DNA of 56,387 nucleotides from Nemertoderma westbladi (taxonomy: Eukaryota; Xenacoelomorpha; Nemertodermatida; Nemertodermatidae): NCBI GenBank assembly GCA_032718475.1, contig JAUCBJ010006642.1, forward strand, positions 1-56,387. The letters are read 5' to 3'. Positions within the stretch are counted from its first letter, which is position 1. The number at the start of each line of letters is the position of its first letter. The notes beneath the pieces were generated by a model. The model saw only the letters and a list, made by a program, of their open reading frames with translations. It was not told the DNA's origin and did not search any database. The position numbers were made by a program, and so were the translations under genes. Below, one piece after another: positions 43,376 to 53,716 of this stretch.

Positions 43376-43999
43376 TCGTCCCTTTCATTTTAAAACAACC
43401 TAAATGACAAAATTGACTTTTCCTGTAAAACAGCATTATTGATTCTACTTTTGTTTGCAAGTAATACTCCAGGATTTTGGTCTTATTTACTTTTAAATAC
43501 ATTAAATGTAACGATTTTAAACAAAAGTAGTTATGTTATTGGAATTATGTAGGAAACTATGTATAGGGATATACGTTGTTTCAAAAAAATTTATCACATT
43601 TTTTACAATGATTACTCAAAAGCATTAAAACCCTTAAGACAAATTCGATTATTAAGTTTTAAAAATGTAAATCAAATCTCCCCCTATCATAATAAACAAC
43701 AATTCTAGCTCCTGATTCGTTGTTTCCAATTTTATATCAATGTTTCCCGGGCTTACTCTATTTATAACAGTAAAATGTATTATATAGGTTGTTTTAAAAA
43801 AATTTCTTTATCATGGAGTCTATGCAAAACTGGCATATACAGTAGGTGGTTTTGAAACGATAAATATCTCAGTTATACGTGGGAGTATGGCCTTCTAAGT
43901 GTGTTAATCGGATTCAGAATACATTTTAACATAAAGAAATGCAGCAATCTCAATTTCGGCAAAAATGGCATACAGGTTGTTTCAAAATGAAAGGGACGA
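43376..43999. mobile_element. MITE with TA target duplication (mariner-type ends)
   Basis: The terminal inverted repeats start TCGTCCCTTTCATTTT and continue RAAACAACCT on both sides (one mismatch in about 26). TA flanks each end (43,374-43,375 and 44,000-44,001). The length is 624 bp with no frame. Sub-terminal copies of 'aggttgttttaaaa' occur inside. A TA duplication fits Tc1/mariner-type transposases. Confidence 0.8.
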
Positions 44000-44100
44000 T
44001 AAGTGAATTCGATGTTAGTTAAATAATTTGTGGTCAATTGAATGACAGTACTGATCCCTCCCCTTTACAACCCAAAAAGTGCAGTGTTCTCTGACTGGCT

Positions 44101-44529
44101 TCATTGGATATGATAGATAACAAAATGCTGCATTCTTCTTCTAAAAAATGCAGTCAACATTTCCTTATACGCCACTACTGAACTCTCACTCATGAGTACG
44201 GCAACGAATGCCAAAACTGAACCCCCCACATCAATGTACTGGTAGAAGGTTGGTCGGTAGCATACTACAAACCCAATAAACCCTACACGTACAGTATTAG
44301 CTATCTGTTTACTGAATGTTAAATTGGAGTCAATAATAAATCCAATATTGCGAGCTTTGTCAGTGAATCCCACCATGTCATCACACACTTTCATCTCGTT
44401 GTGCTCCAGTTGGGTGCCGAATCGCGATTGTAACAGTAGGTCCTCGGTTTTATCGCCTCGGTTGTCTGGTGTGTATACCATCAATGGTTGTGGTATCTTG
44501 TGCAGTAACAGACTAGGAGGGATTGCCAA
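44101..44529 (-). pseudogene. LINE reverse-transcriptase C-terminal fragment (CR1/Jockey-like)
   Basis: A 142-codon frame contains 'ARNIGFIIDSNLTFSKQI', matching the 'A+NLG+..D..L.F..HI' word after the RT palm in Jockey/CR1-type LINEs, preceded by a 'VCDDMVGFTD' segment. The catalytic region is absent and the tail is diverged. Confidence 0.65.
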
Positions 44530-45527
44530 ATAGCAGCGCAGGCTCTACTGTAGCCAGTAATTTTCCTTCCGGATAAGTTGTGATTCCAGATGAATTCCAT
44601 ACCCTTAATAGTATATTTAATGAGGATTTAGTGCCTAAAAAGGAAGTGCTGATTATTACAATGAGACACCCACTATTCCACTCGAAAACACCCACACACA
44701 CAGCTGCACCCACTGCAGCAGATAATCAAGGTTACACTGAACCCACTAATAAACTTACTTATCGGCATTTATCGAAGAAAACCTAAATTCCGAAATCACA
44801 TGGCCAGTATGTGGATGTGAGAAACATTACATCGGCCTTATCGGCAAAGACGTGTCTTCAGGACAGGAGATCCAGCTATCCCGACATTGTTTGAGATAGT
44901 TGAATAAACTGCAATTTAACTTAGTTCTTATCTATGTAAGAACGTTGTTGTATGGCAGCGGTAGGTGTCTCCAGTAACATTTATTGAAATTAGTCTCTAC
45001 TCCTATCACTCATCTGTCAAGCATGATATTCTTATATTAGTGCGTAAGGTTATCGTTTTAATTGTTCTTCTTCCATTCGTGTTACTTCCAATTCCATTAT
45101 GAGACAAAATTTTATTTTATTTATTATATTATTTATATATATATATTTATATTAGATTATTTTTTTTATTTTATTATACAGTTTAATTTTTACGAGTAAT
45201 CAGCTGTTATTTGCGTCGATCTAAGTTAACACCATAGTGTTGTAATTAAAAGGTACGTAGGAGGTAACGGACAAATTAAATACAACATAAATATAATAAA
45301 ATGTTTGGCTGGTTATATCAAATTAATCAGGCAAAATAAAAAATTAATTACATGAGTAACAAGCGCAAAGGTCGGCCTCTACTAACGAATGAAATGCCTC
45401 TTTGACTGACTTACTATCAATCTTACAACAACAAAAAAACATTCACCGGAATAAGGGATTGAACTCGGTACCGTGCCGTATGGAGCTAAAACCAAGTGGT
45501 AATTAACAACAACAACACCAACAACAG
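44530..45527. other. Non-coding DNA with a weak tRNA-like relic
   Basis: Around 45,455-45,500 'gggattgaactcggtaccg' resembles an inverted B box and may be a SINE remnant. Nothing else is recognised. Confidence 0.4.
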
Positions 45528-45849
45528 CGGAGTGAATACTAGAGGTCTCGCTATGCGGACCTACTAACGGAGTGAATACTAGAGGTCTCGCTACGTGGAC
45601 CTACTAACGGAGTGAATACTAGAGGTCTCGCTACGTGGACCTACTAACGGAGTGAATACTAGAGGTCTCGCTACGCGGACCTACTAACGGAGTGAATACT
45701 ACTAGAGGTCTCGCTACGTGGACCTACTAACGGAGTGAATACTATAGGTCTCGCTACGTGGACCTACTAACGGAGTGAATACTAGAGGTCTCGCTACGCG
45801 GACCTACTAACGGAGTGAATGCTAGAGGTCTCGCTACGCGGACCTAAAA
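45528..45849. repeat. 40-bp tandem satellite, eight copies
   Basis: The unit begins CGGAGTGAATACTAGAGGTC and ends TCGCTACGTGGACCTACTAA. Copies differ only at single positions (TACGTGG/TACGCGG), and one has a 3-bp insertion. Each unit contains AGGTC and GACCT ten bases apart, so it can form a small hairpin. It stands about 700 bp beyond the stop of the intact LINE ORF. Confidence 0.95.
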
Positions 45850-46494
45850 AGTTAAGGAGGACGAGTTAAAATAATAATTATTACAAAAGAAACACCGTAT
45901 GCATACAGTAAAATATTTGGAATAGTTCAAAGATAAAGTAAAAAAAAATAAAATATTTATGGTAGATAAAAACAAAATATTGTAAGTAAGTATGACAAAC
46001 AAAATATTATAAGAGTGACCATGATCAAAAACAAAATATTGTAGATAAAATCAAAATATTATAAGAATGTATGATGGATAAATATATGTAAAATAATTGA
46101 AATTGAAATTTTGAACCTTTTTATTAAATTATGATGATAGCTAGTAAAGTTAATGGTAGCTAATAAATAATAAAAGCAATTTACACAATAAAAAAATGGT
46201 CAAAAAAATTTTTTTTTCAAATTTTCAATTTTTATTATTTCACTAGCTAATATTTTATATTATATTATATTATATTTGAATAAATGACAACAATTATTTT
46301 TTGAATTTACAGACAAGATAAACAATCATATTAACCTAAAGTACTGTAATGACATTCCAACTGTTTATTTTCCTCTCATCAACTTCTTCCATCCAGCTGC
46401 AACATCGAATTGATTAGAATCGACTTTCCCACTCCTTTCTTCCCACACCCCTTCGATCTTCCTCTCTTTCCTTTCTTCTTCCCCTTTCCTCCAC
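45850..46494. other. A-rich stretch between satellite and LINE stop
   Basis: Repeated 'aaacaaaatattgta' and 'taaaataattgaaat' words occur. This is probably the 3' UTR and tail region of the LINE, or unrelated AT-rich DNA; its end was not located. Confidence 0.45.
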
Positions 46495-46558
46495 GATTCC
46501 TTGATCTACTCCCTTTACCTCGACGACTCTTTGATCTACTCCCTTTACCTCGGCGAGA
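46495..46558. repeat. 30-bp tandem duplication at the end of the LINE
   Basis: TTTGATCTACTCCCTTTACC plus 'tcg.cga' occurs twice in succession, with a third degraded copy before it, just beyond the LINE stop codon. Confidence 0.8.
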
Positions 46559-46564
46559 ATAACT

Positions 46565-49500
46565 CTATTCCACAGCGCTGATTGAACCCCGAACACAAAG
46601 GGCATTCCCCCTCACTATGGCTATCCCGATGCGTTGCTTCAGCCACAAGCTCTCGCGTGGGTCTCCTGACTCCGCTATGAGTCTTCGGCCAAGATCTTTT
46701 AACACGCTGATGGTGGATGGACCGAATACTCCTGTGGTCTCGAAGGCCAGGGGTTCGAATTGGTACTGCTGACCCAAATTGCGGTATTTCACGCGCTTTA
46801 GCTCCTCCGCTGCTGCTGATGCTGAGGATGGCTCAATGGCAGAGCGAATAATGTGGGATGGGGCAAAGGTATCCACACATGTAGCATCCCATACCAGGCA
46901 CCGGCCTTTCGAGAAGGGGTAGATGGTCATACCATCAGGACGTTTCCCATCTCCCCTGTCCAACCCAGTAGGTTCCAGGACAGATGGTAGACCAGCTCTG
47001 CTCAGTGAACGTTTCAGCACATCGTTGAGAGCTGCATGACGTGGGAACCTACCCATGCTGTTTCGGCAGGACAGTGCATGGTGCCCAAGAATATCCACTT
47101 CCTTGCCACACTTGCAGGTGTGTTTATGGCAGATAGGTGCACCAACTCTCTGTGCTATACCAATTCGAAGAGCTTCCCGATCCAAATTCGACCCTAAAGA
47201 TGGAATAGGGGTCGCATGAAGCCAAAGCCCACTCTCCACTTGCGCTGCTGCAGCCAGGCGTGCTGTTTCGACCTGATCCGCTTTGGCAAACAGGTCTCTC
47301 TGTGTTATAGTCGCAGAGATAGTGTCCCAGGCTTTCTGGTTATTCCTGGCTGCCCCACTGGGTTCCTCAACTGAAGAGAACTTCTCCCTCCATGCCTTGA
47401 CGGCTCCTGCCAAATCACACGATGGCTCCAGTCCAAATGTGTTAGAGAGGACGGAGTTAACGAGGATATCGGTGGAATGAAGAGAGGAAATATAACTAGG
47501 CAGTGCCAGATCTTCCAACTTACGGATCCCAAGTCCCCCGAGACTGACTGGTAGTGATCCCTGTGTAATGGATTTTGCCTGAAAGTTAACATTGGTGATA
47601 CTAGAAAGGGCATCTTGGACAACTGTATCAAATTCCTGCAAGTCACCAGTGTTGTTGAATGTGGGTGATGTGCGCAGAGTGTACTGTAGCCGGGGGACTG
47701 CCAGACAATTCTTGAGTAAGGTGAAGCCTTGATGTGCATCAACATGTACCAGCCGATCAACCATCACCTCGAGAGACTTGAGCTTTGATTGGATAGCTGG
47801 TTCAATAGCATCCCGTGTAAGGGGAGCTCCTAGAAGGACCTGGTCCACCTTGTTTAGGACCCTAATATTAGGGAGGAGCTGACTGAACTTGTGGATTGTC
47901 TCAGTAGCGGCTTCTGGTGTATGGTTGAGTAGTATCAATTCACACTTTGCATCGTTAACAATTAGACCAATCTTCGCTAGCTCTGGTATTATTGCCACGA
48001 CATCCGAAAGAACACTCTCTGTAGTACCACCTACCGTACCGTCGTCAAGATACCAGATATTCAGCTCTGAACCAACAAGTTTGGTGACAGGCTCCTCTCC
48101 CACCGCGAAGAGAAGAGGGCCACTAGGATCACCCTGTTGCATACCAGTGGCCGATTCGATGATGTGATCTCCGAAAATAAGGACTGTAGGTGTGGAATAA
48201 GCCTGCCACACAAGGGGGTAAATACTTGGCAAACGATCACGAGCTGCCTTCAGGAAAACATCACGACGCATACTGTTAAATGCATTCTTCATGTCGATTT
48301 TCAGTACCACCTTCTGTTCCTTAGTGCCATTGATATATTGCCGGGTCGCATGCACAGCTGCCTCACAACCACCCTTGGTTCCATAACCTAGCTGTGTGGG
48401 CCTTAGTTCAGCTCCAAGAACTTCTGAGAGGGGTTTAATGCCAGTTTTTGTCACCAAGCGCCTGAATGTATTGCCGACAGCAATTGGACGCAGACCTCCC
48501 CCCTTTTTGTTAAGGGCGCAGAGACAGGCCCCAAAGAAGATTGGCACAGCAAATTTAGGGGTTTCCCCACGGTGTGCTGTATTTGCGAGCCTAGTCAATT
48601 CACTGAGCAGCTTGTCACCAGCAGCTCCAGTTCCTCTGCTGACCATGTCACGGAGATGACCTGGGCGAAGGCCATCGGGGCCAGCAGCAGAAGAAAGGGG
48701 GAATGACTGGATACTGGCAAGGACGTCCTCCTTCGTAGTGATAACTGGACCTGCTAGTGTGTCATCTGGGGGTGGTGGGAGATCAAGATCAAGTGGGGCA
48801 GGTGGGTGCTTCTCCCTGAGGGCATTGATTGTATCTTCACTGTGGTCTGCAAAACCCTCCTGTGATGTGATAATCCTTACAGCGCCTCGGACATCGCCAT
48901 CCATGAACTTGGCTGAAACTCGCTTGCGAATGAGTTCTGCTTCATCTAGGTTTGATGGTTTGTGCTGCTGATGTGTAGTGTGCAGAGGAACACGCGGATT
49001 GGGAAGGCAGGGTGATGCCATATAGTCTCTTATTTGCTGCTTGACTTTTGATGTTAGTGAGGGTTGCAAATGGTCGTTTGTAGCTGGAATCGGCTTTGCT
49101 AACGCCCCAAACGAGAATGCTAGGAGCCGGGCCCAGGTTATTGGCACAGGGTTGTCAATTGCTTCTTTGAGCAAAGGGGCCAGTGCGTCTGCAGCCATGA
49201 TTCTAGCCCCTTTAGGAATCTTTGCCAACACAGGAATGGATTGCTTCAGCATGGCAATATAAGATGCAAGATTTTCCAAGTATTTACTATAGCTGGGGTC
49301 AACATCTGGTAGTATTGTCCGAGGTCGATCAAGGCAAGTTCCACAGAACCAGTGTGGTAGGGATTCTGAATCCTTCTTCCTGAGGCCGACACATGAGAGG
49401 TGATACCAAACTGAACAGTTAGCACAATGGACTATCTGCTTTCTCATGTTTCCTTCACTGCATGTGGGACAAACTAATTGCTCGTCTGACTGAGAATTCT

Positions 49501-50611
49501 CCTCCGAATTGCAATATTCTCTACACTGAACGTCAGCCAACTTGCCTGCTCCAGGACACAAGGGACCTCCAGAATTCTCTTTGTGCCTGCGAAGGTGACC
49601 ATTACCATTTACCAGAATATCTTTCTTGCATACAGAGCATCTTGAACGGGCTTGGACACCTATACCTTGCGTGCTGGAAGTCGAATTGTCTGGATTTACA
49701 TCACCAATGAGGCAATCTTCTGAAATGTTAAAACCTTGGGTTTGTGTGGTGCATGGTGCTTTCCCCTCCAAACCACCGTGCTGGGTTGATCCTGGTGTGC
49801 CTGCCTGCGGATTTGTAAAAGGATTCATTCCTTTTGAGCTGGGATTAGGTGCATTGCTGAGAGGAAATGCCGTAATAGGGTTAGCAAACACTATTGTGGC
49901 CAAGTTTAGACGGAGAGACTGGATCGACCTGTCATTGACACCTGATAGTGGGAAGGATGTCTGATAGCACTCATTTGGGTGTTCAACACTAAACTTTGCG
50001 AAGTGGCAGACGTAGATTGCACACTGATGAGAGTCATTAAACTGCAGCTTGGGGGTATGGGGAAGTAATCTAATACCGGAGTGATCTTCATTGTTTAGTA
50101 CTGCTAATGAAACGGCCCAGTCCCTTAAGTCGTGGGTCAGCTTTTCGTGGCTACCACCCAAGGAGTCGAAGCAACGAATATAACCAGCTTTTGGGTGGAA
50201 TGTTAGAAGGATCCAGTGGTTGTTGTTTATATTTACTGGGAAGAGTAAGGTATCATAGTCGAAGATGTTAGTTTTAGCGATCCATTTGGAAATTCTAAAG
50301 GGACCATCTGGAGAATTGAGGACATCGAAAAAACGGCAGTTGAAGGGGCGTGATCGACCATAGGACCTCTCACAGAAGAATCGCAGGAGACCTTCCAAAA
50401 CATTATCGGTCAACCAATTTTTACCAGAGATAGATTCAGTGTCGCGCTTTACAAGAGGGATCCCACATAAAATATTCCCTGGGCTTTCATCGGGTGCCAG
50501 ATCCCTGACTAGTTGACTTTCAGTAAGATCATCTATGTGGATATTAGGTGTTAGTTGGCTTTCAGTTAGATCGATACATGGAACTGGAAGCTGAAATTTG
50601 GGCCTGGCCAT
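46565..50611 (-). CDS. NeSL/Utopia-like non-LTR retrotransposon protein: Ulp1-type protease, zinc fingers, reverse transcriptase, restriction-like endonuclease
   Basis: 1348 residues, uninterrupted. N-terminal Ulp1/C48-type cysteine protease: 'NNNHWILL' (His132), 'CFDSLGG' (Asp149) and 'HQCAIYVC' (Gln196, Cys197), the expected His-Asp-Gln-Cys set. A CxxC-H-C finger follows at 325-352, then a PHD-like finger (381-426, 'CPTC...HCANCSVWYHLSC...CGTC'). The RT has 'SSAAGPDGLRP', 'LKIDMKNAFNS' (Asp773), 'GMQQGDPSGPLLF' and the YLDD box (854-857). The C-terminus has CKCG...HHALSC (1166-1182) and a PD-(D/E)XK-type nuclease with 'KRPDGMT' (Asp1226) and 'VWDATCVDTF' (Asp1242). The protease plus restriction-like endonuclease pairing is typical of the NeSL/Utopia group. 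All catalytic residues are present, so the copy may be active. The endonuclease presumably nicks a specific target for primed reverse transcription. Confidence 0.93.
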   Translation of the reverse strand: MARPKFQLPVPCIDLTESQLTPNIHIDDLTESQLVRDLAPDESPGNILCGIPLVKRDTESISGKNWLTDNVLEGLLRFFCERSYGRSRPFNCRFFDVLNSPDGPFRISKWIAKTNIFDYDTLLFPVNINNNHWILLTFHPKAGYIRCFDSLGGSHEKLTHDLRDWAVSLAVLNNEDHSGIRLLPHTPKLQFNDSHQCAIYVCHFAKFSVEHPNECYQTSFPLSGVNDRSIQSLRLNLATIVFANPITAFPLSNAPNPSSKGMNPFTNPQAGTPGSTQHGGLEGKAPCTTQTQGFNISEDCLIGDVNPDNSTSSTQGIGVQARSRCSVCKKDILVNGNGHLRRHKENSGGPLCPGAGKLADVQCREYCNSEENSQSDEQLVCPTCSEGNMRKQIVHCANCSVWYHLSCVGLRKKDSESLPHWFCGTCLDRPRTILPDVDPSYSKYLENLASYIAMLKQSIPVLAKIPKGARIMAADALAPLLKEAIDNPVPITWARLLAFSFGALAKPIPATNDHLQPSLTSKVKQQIRDYMASPCLPNPRVPLHTTHQQHKPSNLDEAELIRKRVSAKFMDGDVRGAVRIITSQEGFADHSEDTINALREKHPPAPLDLDLPPPPDDTLAGPVITTKEDVLASIQSFPLSSAAGPDGLRPGHLRDMVSRGTGAAGDKLLSELTRLANTAHRGETPKFAVPIFFGACLCALNKKGGGLRPIAVGNTFRRLVTKTGIKPLSEVLGAELRPTQLGYGTKGGCEAAVHATRQYINGTKEQKVVLKIDMKNAFNSMRRDVFLKAARDRLPSIYPLVWQAYSTPTVLIFGDHIIESATGMQQGDPSGPLLFAVGEEPVTKLVGSELNIWYLDDGTVGGTTESVLSDVVAIIPELAKIGLIVNDAKCELILLNHTPEAATETIHKFSQLLPNIRVLNKVDQVLLGAPLTRDAIEPAIQSKLKSLEVMVDRLVHVDAHQGFTLLKNCLAVPRLQYTLRTSPTFNNTGDLQEFDTVVQDALSSITNVNFQAKSITQGSLPVSLGGLGIRKLEDLALPSYISSLHSTDILVNSVLSNTFGLEPSCDLAGAVKAWREKFSSVEEPSGAARNNQKAWDTISATITQRDLFAKADQVETARLAAAAQVESGLWLHATPIPSLGSNLDREALRIGIAQRVGAPICHKHTCKCGKEVDILGHHALSCRNSMGRFPRHAALNDVLKRSLSRAGLPSVLEPTGLDRGDGKRPDGMTIYPFSKGRCLVWDATCVDTFAPSHIIRSAIEPSSASAAAEELKRVKYRNLGQQYQFEPLAFETTGVFGPSTISVLKDLGRRLIAESGDPRESLWLKQRIGIAIVRGNALCVRGSISAVE

Positions 50612-51714
50612 CGCCAGGCTGAGATAACAGATATGAGGTAAATACTATAAATGAGCGAAAAGATTGTATACTACAAATACTTCCCCCGTTTTCTCTTACT
50701 GTCCAAGAATTATCACCTGTACAATGTACATTGAGAATGCCGTCCACTATGTTATTGTGAAATGCAACTTAAACATAGTAGGCCTAACATACTGTATATC
50801 ATTATTATTTTTAGCTAGTAATTAAAACAAAATTTAATCTAAAAACTTAATCTGAAAATTTGTTTAGTTTAAGTATGAATATCTAAAAAATAGATATTTT
50901 TTAGATATAGATATAGTCGGGATAATATAAGATAAATATATTATATTTTATATATTTTATTATTTTATTTATTTATAATTTATATTTTATTATATATATT
51001 TTATAAAGAGCGTGCTAGGCATGGTCGAACTCATTTTCATATGAGGATCTAAATACTGAGCGTGAAATATTGTGTATTGATGTGTAATAGAGAATATTAT
51101 AGTGTTAATAATCAATATGTAAATATGTATAATTTTATTATTATTAATAAATATATTTGCTCAGCCGAAAGAAGCCAATTTATCTGCATATTCTTTCCGC
51201 CATAAGCTGATGAGCAGTGGTTTAGAGTCTATTCTGCCCCCTAAATTTGAATTATACGGTATAATACATAGACATATGGTTTTAAGCTATCAAAATATTA
51301 TTTTTAATAAATAGAGATGGTTTGACCTCTTGTTTAATGTTGCTTTCACTCTCATTGTATTCAGTTCCTTACACAAAAGTGAATCCAAATTTTATTTTCG
51401 ATCTATTAATTGATTTTGTATATCTTTTGCTACAAAAGTTTATGTACAAATCACTCGGGACACTACAAATAATAATACTACGTTCCATAATATATTCTAG
51501 AACGCCCACATCTCAACTATTTCTCTGCGTATTTCAGATGTTTTAATTTTTGTACTCTTTATCGGAACCGGCCAACCACATTAAGTGATGGTAGCAAATA
51601 ATTGAATACTAAAATAAAAATTATTCACATGGAGGTAAAATTACAAACACAACTGAATTTTGAATCCTATGTTTTTTCGATATTGACTTATCTAAACTTA
51701 TTAAGGTATTTTTT
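50612..51714. other. AT-rich DNA upstream of the LINE ORF
   Basis: This should hold the LINE's 5' UTR, but its boundary is not visible. Beyond 50,760 it is simple AT-rich DNA. Confidence 0.45.
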
Positions 51715-51882
51715 AAACAAAAGGATGTTTAATCAGAATAACCAGGTAATTTTCCTTGTGTTAATTTTTAAACAAAATGATGTTTAATCAGAATAACCAG
51801 GTAAATTTCCTTGTGTTAATTTTTCAACAAAAGGATGTTTAATCAGAATAACCAGGTAATTTTCCTTTTGTTAAAAAAACAC
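51715..51882. repeat. 55-bp tandem repeat, three copies
   Basis: 'gatgtttaatcagaataaccaggtaa' recurs at about 51,724, 51,779 and 51,834, followed by 'tttccttgtgtta'. The last copy is slightly diverged. Confidence 0.92.
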
Positions 51883-52267
51883 ATGTTTAAAATCTAACTA
51901 TATACCTTATTGTTCACTAGAACGCCATCAAGATGGCTTTAAACGAACCTCTCTTACACGGACTCCAAGAAACAGATGGGATTGGAAGATGCAAACCAAG
52001 AATGACTTGCATCAACCAAAAAACTGCCTCCCATCTAATGTAATACACATTCGCCTAGACAAACAAATCATAATCACAATTACTACGATGATGTGTGAAA
52101 TGGTATCCATATCCGCAACCTGAGGAACGGCCCAAAAGATCAGTTTATTCTGCGGAGGGGTCTTTCTGTATTAGATTAATAAAATAAAGAACATAAATTA
52201 CTTAAACCTAATACATTGTCAGTTAGCCTAATAAAAACATTGGAGCAACCAATATAATGTACATGTA

Positions 52268-52500
52268 GGCCTACTGTGGGGCGAGCCACGAAGTGAGTGA
52301 GCCTTAGAGTAGGGGTACCATTAATCAACCTGTCGTTCTGTCGTTCTGTCGCGTTTTTTTTCAGTATTTTATTTTAAACGTTAATAACTCGGCCAATCCT
52401 TGATGAAATCTATCCAAACTTGGTACACATGTTGTTTGGCAAAAGTTTGAAAATTTTTCCAGTAGAATTTGCGTGGGGCCTTCGTGCAGCAGCAGTGTAA
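52268..52500 (+). repeat. Dispersed repeat with GTGGGGCGAGCCACGAAG end, copy 3
   Basis: It starts TGTGGGGCGAGCCACGAAGT, then 'gagccttag', repeated GTCGTTCT, and 'gttaataactcgg'. The order is that of the minus-strand copy at 14.95 kb. The far end carries GTGGGGCCTTCGTGCAGCAG, a word also present (reversed) near 27,765 and 53,845. No frame. Confidence 0.65.
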
Positions 52501-53335
52501 CTGTTATTGCAGTTATAATAAATTAATTTATCCAAAATTAAAATGCGTTAAATTATTATTACTGTAGGATAAATCAGCTGGGTTTCTGACAAATTTTGCA
52601 ATACATCTATGCACCATGTGTACCGGTACTGTCAGGCTGTACTCAATCCCTGAATCGAGAATTCTGCAATCAGTCAATACTGCAATACTGGTCAGTCGGT
52701 ACCATACACTGCAGACATGCCATATCATGTAATCTAATTAAACATGGCCCCGGCAATCCTTGCGGTGATTATAGTTTAGGCCTAATTAGCCCAGTACCGG
52801 TAATAATAATATAATAGTTTAGATAGTTACCGCTAATCATTCAGTCATTGGCACGGTACACCGTATTGCTGTACTGCCGTTGTAGTGCGCACCGTAGGTA
52901 CCACCCTACTACCGGTACCGGCTGACCGGTGGCAACTAGCACATCAGCACTTGCACTGTTGCACAGCAACAGCACTACTGGCGATACACAGGTTGGAATT
53001 TATGTAGAGTTTGCTCAACAGTACAGATATAAAATAGTTATCTAAATTATCTATATTACTATTGACAAGTATTGAAATATATACTGTTCGCGCTTTCGAA
53101 GACCTTTAGCAGTTTAACCTGCCAAAATTTATATGTCTTTTAGTTAATTAAAACCACTTTAGCATACGACAATAATTTATGCTAATACGCAAAACATTAG
53201 CCGAAGTCAGCCCATGCGCAATACAACTTCAAAACACAAACGCCAATAATAAACTGAAAGCGAATCGAACGTCTTCAGAAGAATCTGTCATTGGGACGAT
53301 GAAAAGGAAGCCGAAACCACGGGAATGGACCACAG
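52501..53335. other. Non-coding DNA rich in ACCGGTACC words
   Basis: No supported gene. The short CCGGTACC palindromic words recur around 52,600-52,930. Confidence 0.45.
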
Positions 53336-53482
53336 CTAAGATTTAATGCTCCCATTGTCAGAGTTCATGGACCGAAATTGAAACACCAATTGCCGATGGG
53401 CTTGATCTCTCAAACCAAAACTTCCTCTGCGGGGTTTGCGCGGCAGTAAAGATTGAAAGTCTGGAAGCTGGCATCCCTAGGT
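53240..53482 (+). pseudogene. Zinc-finger-like coding fragment
   Basis: One frame gives 'TSSEESVIGTMKRKPK', a stop at about 53,344, then 'CSHCQSSWTEIE' and 'FLCGVCAAVK' (two CxxC pairs about 25 residues apart), followed by 'GIP' and a possible GT. The paired cysteines suggest a zinc-binding fragment from a transposon or host gene. Only weak evidence. Confidence 0.3.
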
Positions 53483-53687
53483 ATTATTATTATAAAGAGC
53501 GTCAGCATGCGTTTAATAAATATATTTTAATACAAAACAGGTCGAACGCAAAGAGGCTTATAATGAAGACGAGTACTGCATTGATTATATTCCTATAAAC
53601 CACCTGGCTTTGCAAATTGAACGTGCGTTTGGAAATATGTTCGTGCTACCCTTCCGTGGGTGGTAGATGTCGCGGTTATGTATTGGG

Positions 53688-53716
53688 GGGATGGGGGGGG
53701 GGGGGGGGGGGGGGGT
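53688..53716. repeat. Poly-G tract
   Basis: More than 20 G bases, nearly uninterrupted. Confidence 0.9.

Noticed and set aside
45528-45849. CRISPR-like array
   Set aside because: Units are contiguous with no variable spacers, and the genome is eukaryotic.
46565-50611. Host SUMO protease gene
   Set aside because: The protease motifs are real, but the same frame continues into reverse transcriptase and endonuclease.
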